This document shows, one piece after another, positions 51,546-53,288 of a stretch of 53,288 nucleotides of DNA. The stretch is from Lachnospiraceae bacterium UBA1778 (GTDB taxonomy: Bacteria > Bacillota > Clostridia > Lachnospirales > Lachnospiraceae), in NCBI GenBank assembly GCA_002315255.1, contig DCGM01000113.1, positions 1 through 53,288 of the forward strand, in the 5' to 3' direction. The position numbers and the translations under genes were made by a program. The notes under the pieces were generated by a model. That model did no database searches and was not told where the DNA came from. It saw only the letters and a program-made list of their open reading frames with translations. Each line of letters starts with the position of its first letter. Position 1 is the stretch's first letter.

Positions 51546-52260
51546 CGTTTTCCCTCCTTTCGAGGCGGAGGAAAGTCTCTTCGAGGCTCTCCCCGTGCTC
51601 CGAAAAAGTCGCGATAAAGTCGCTCTTTTCGCCCGCCGCCATAATCTGCCCGTTCGAAATATACACGATTTCATCCGCATATCTCTCGATATCCGAAATG
51701 ATATGCGTGGAGAAAAAGACGGCCACTCCGGCCTTCTTCAGCTCGACGAAAAGCTGCAGAAGCTCGTCCCGCGAGAACGGATCAAGGCCGCTCGTCGGCT
51801 CGTCGAGAATCAGAAGCTTCGCATCATGCGACAAAGAAACCAGCAGATTTGCCTTCACCTTCATTCCTTCGGAAAGCTCAAAGGCTGCCTTGTTTTCATC
51901 AAGCGCAAAAAGTTTAAGATATTTCCGGTATTTCGCTTCGTCCCAGGTGTCATAGCACCGGCGCACGATGTCGATAATCTCCTTCAGCTTTTTCCGCGGA
52001 TACCAGTTCACGGTGCCGGTCGAATAGCCGATCTGCTTTTTGATGGCAGTCTCATTGCCCTGCAGGTTTTCTCCGAAAAAGCGGATCTCGCCGCTGTCCG
52101 GATGAACCAGATTCAGCATAGATTTGATGGTTGTGGTCTTGCCTGCCCCATTACGACCAATGAAGCCAGCGATTCTTCCTTTTTCTAATGTAAAGCTCAC
52201 CCCGTCCAAACGGAAGGATGGATAAGTCTCCGTTAAATTTCTAATCGAAACTGTACTCAT
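51538..52260 (-). CDS. ABC transporter ATP-binding protein (exporter type)
   Basis: A 240-residue ATPase. Walker A GRNGAGKTTT near residue 36, Walker B LLILDEPTSGLDP near 150 and the switch His in FFSTH are normal. The signature is ELSEGMK rather than LSGGQ, which is common in ABC-2 exporters of the bacitracin/GntR-linked type. The start at 52260 follows GGAGGT. It precedes the permease and the XRE-AbrB gene in one operon. Confidence 0.93.
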   Translation of the reverse strand: MSTVSIRNLTETYPSFRLDGVSFTLEKGRIAGFIGRNGAGKTTTIKSMLNLVHPDSGEIRFFGENLQGNETAIKKQIGYSTGTVNWYPRKKLKEIIDIVRRCYDTWDEAKYRKYLKLFALDENKAAFELSEGMKVKANLLVSLSHDAKLLILDEPTSGLDPFSRDELLQLFVELKKAGVAVFFSTHIISDIERYADEIVYISNGQIMAAGEKSDFIATFSEHGESLEETFLRLERRENDA

Positions 52261-52402
52261 ATTTACCTCCAATCGCATTTTTGCGATTTATTTGATTTAT
52301 ATGAATATTGTAATGTGTGGTTGCGTACCCTTCCACCAACCCAAATTGTCAGAAATATCCTATTTTGGTTACTTTTGGTTGCGTGAAAATTTCTTAAATA
52401 AA

Positions 52403-52412
52403 AAGGTACCTT
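52403..52412. promoter_or_regulatory. MarR operator, upstream copy
   Basis: The perfect palindrome AAGGTACCTT, just upstream of the -35 element. It is identical to the second copy at 52446-52455, with centres 43 bp apart (about four helical turns). Confidence 0.7.
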
Positions 52413-52416
52413 ACTA

Positions 52417-52444
52417 TTGACATCATCTCAATCCATGATATTAT
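52417..52444 (+). promoter_or_regulatory. Promoter of the MarR gene
   Basis: Consensus TTGACA (52417-52422) and TATTAT (52439-52444) with a 16-nt spacer, flanked by two identical operator palindromes. Confidence 0.75.
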
Positions 52445-52445
52445 T

Positions 52446-52455
52446 AAGGTACCTT
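52446..52455. promoter_or_regulatory. MarR operator, downstream copy
   Basis: The second AAGGTACCTT palindrome covers the expected transcription start, so binding would block the promoter. The two sites allow looping or co-operative binding of the MarR protein. Confidence 0.7.
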
Positions 52456-52474
52456 AGTAAAGGAGGTATGTATC

Positions 52475-53128
52475 ATGAATGAACTAAATATGCAATTATT
52501 TGACAGTTTCCGCAAAGTATCTGCAGCACTTCGCAGAAACGCTCCTATGGGTGCTGGTCCTAGACCTATCCCTAATACACAAAATAGAATCCTAACGATC
52601 CTTAATGGAAACGATGGAATGACTCAAAAGCAGCTTGCTTATATCCTTGGCATTCGCCCACAATCCTTAGGCGAAGTTGTCAACAAGATGGAAATGACTG
52701 GCTTAATCGAAAAAAAGGTCGATGAAAACGACAAACGCTTCTTCAATCTATTCCTCACCGAAAAAGGAAAAGAAAGAGCTGGTAATGTAACCTTCGATAT
52801 GGAAGGTGACAGCTTGTTCAATGTATTGAGCGAAGAAGAAAAGACACAGCTCTTGTCCCTCTTCAACAAGATCATTGAAGAAAATGGTGTCAACATGGAA
52901 ATGATGCCACCACGTGAGCATCGTCATCACCGTCCAATGGGACCTGAATTTGGCCCACGTCCTCCTTTTGGAGAACCAATGCCAGAAGGATTCCCTGAAG
53001 GCATGCCAGAACCACCTCACCATCCTCATCACAGACGTCATCGTCATCATGAACCAGGCGAAGTGAGACATATGCCTTTTAGACCAATGGGTCCTATGGA
53101 TCCTACTGACGAATCAAAAGAGATATAG
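52475..53128 (+). CDS. MarR-family regulator with histidine-rich C-terminal tail
   Basis: A 217-residue regulator. Residues 1-130 are a MarR winged helix (MTQKQLAYILGIRPQSLGEV, then a DENDKRFFNLFLT wing). The last 75 residues are an unusual Pro/Gly/His/Met/Arg tail with HRHH, PHHPHHRRHRHH and repeated EPMPEGFPEGMPEPP motifs, suggesting metal binding. The start follows AAGGAGG. It is controlled by two flanking operators. Codon choice (AGA, CCA, CCT) is unlike the genes to its left, so it may be from another source. Confidence 0.88.
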   Translation: MNELNMQLFDSFRKVSAALRRNAPMGAGPRPIPNTQNRILTILNGNDGMTQKQLAYILGIRPQSLGEVVNKMEMTGLIEKKVDENDKRFFNLFLTEKGKERAGNVTFDMEGDSLFNVLSEEEKTQLLSLFNKIIEENGVNMEMMPPREHRHHRPMGPEFGPRPPFGEPMPEGFPEGMPEPPHHPHHRRHRHHEPGEVRHMPFRPMGPMDPTDESKEI

Positions 53129-53136
53129 CCAAACGA

Positions 53137-53166
53137 AAAAAGGAGGAAATTTCCTCCTTTTTTTGT
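53137..53166 (+). terminator. Terminator of the MarR gene
   Basis: The perfect palindrome AAAAAGGAGGAAA / TTTCCTCCTTTTT is followed by more Ts. Confidence 0.85.
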
Positions 53167-53170
53167 GCTT

Positions 53171-53288
53171 TTATCGTTGATACACAAGCTTGCCACCAAT
53201 CATGGTCGCAACCGGTTTGATGTTCATGATTTCTTTAGTATCTACAGTGAAGATATCCTTGTCTAAAATCACCAAATCCGCTAAGTAC
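53171..53288 (-). CDS. Amidohydrolase family protein, C-terminal end
   Basis: The final 38 codons before the window edge read YLADLVILDKDIFTVD then EIMNIKPVATMIGGKLVYQR. ADLVILD and the following IGGKLVY are typical of the beta-sandwich end of amidohydrolases of the YtcJ type. The catalytic part lies beyond the edge, so the substrate cannot be inferred. Confidence 0.75.
   Translation of the reverse strand, partial: YLADLVILDKDIFTVDTKEIMNIKPVATMIGGKLVYQR

Overview
The window reads as chromosomal DNA of a low-to-mid GC Bacillota, probably a gut-type Clostridia. Supporting signs are strong AGGAGG-type ribosome binding sites, TTG starts, lipobox proteins, a BlaI/BlaR1 pair, a PspC protein, a YkuD L,D-transpeptidase, DUF4037 and MATE proteins, and many ATPase-less carbohydrate ABC importers. 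There are no rRNA or tRNA genes, no CRISPR array and no recognisable insertion sequence. The species cannot be named from sequence alone.

Region 1 (1-18.8 kb) is carbohydrate uptake and use. A truncated PfkB sugar kinase and an L-fucose/L-arabinose-type isomerase are divergent from an AraC regulator. Next comes a long leftward operon containing two complete ABC sugar importers (two solute-binding proteins, four permeases, no ATPase). Between them lie three envelope proteins: a beta-propeller/TPR protein, a Yip1-like protein and a DUF5696-like lipoprotein. Upstream are a divergent glycerophosphodiesterase-like gene and a beta-helix GH28/pectate-lyase-like protein, separated by an AbiEi-like antitoxin remnant.

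Region 2 (18.8-32.4 kb) is mixed. It holds an APH-fold kinase, a SIMPL protein, a uracil/deoxyinosine-DNA glycosylase, a DUF2142 membrane protein, a glycoside hydrolase, an SGNH esterase, a BlaI-BlaR1-lipoprotein operon with a doubled operator, a class II aldolase, PspC, a PfkB kinase and an L,D-transpeptidase.

Region 3 (32.5-39.9 kb) has an alpha/beta hydrolase, a DUF3267 protein and rhaA on the minus strand. A plus-strand operon follows with serC, serA, a TPR gene and a DUF4037 gene, joined by ATGA overlaps.

Region 4 (39.9-48.1 kb) is an accessory and more AT-rich stretch. It has an AbiE-like toxin-antitoxin pair with its own promoter and inverted repeat, an acyltransferase gene broken by one stop codon, a MATE exporter, a small unknown gene, two HNH endonucleases, a decayed zinc-ribbon gene and a 58-residue acidic protein.

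Region 5 (48.2-53.3 kb) carries a GH141-like beta-helix protein, an XRE-AbrB regulator with an ABC-2 exporter pair, and a MarR regulator with a histidine-rich tail and two identical flanking operators. A truncated amidohydrolase gene ends the window.

The most unusual properties are (a) the double ABC importer operon with its accessory proteins and a terminator hairpin between promoter and first gene, and (b) at least twelve unrelated, clean-period tandem duplications (12 to 41 nt) scattered through genes, gene ends and spacers. Three of these duplicate the 3' end of a gene including its stop codon.
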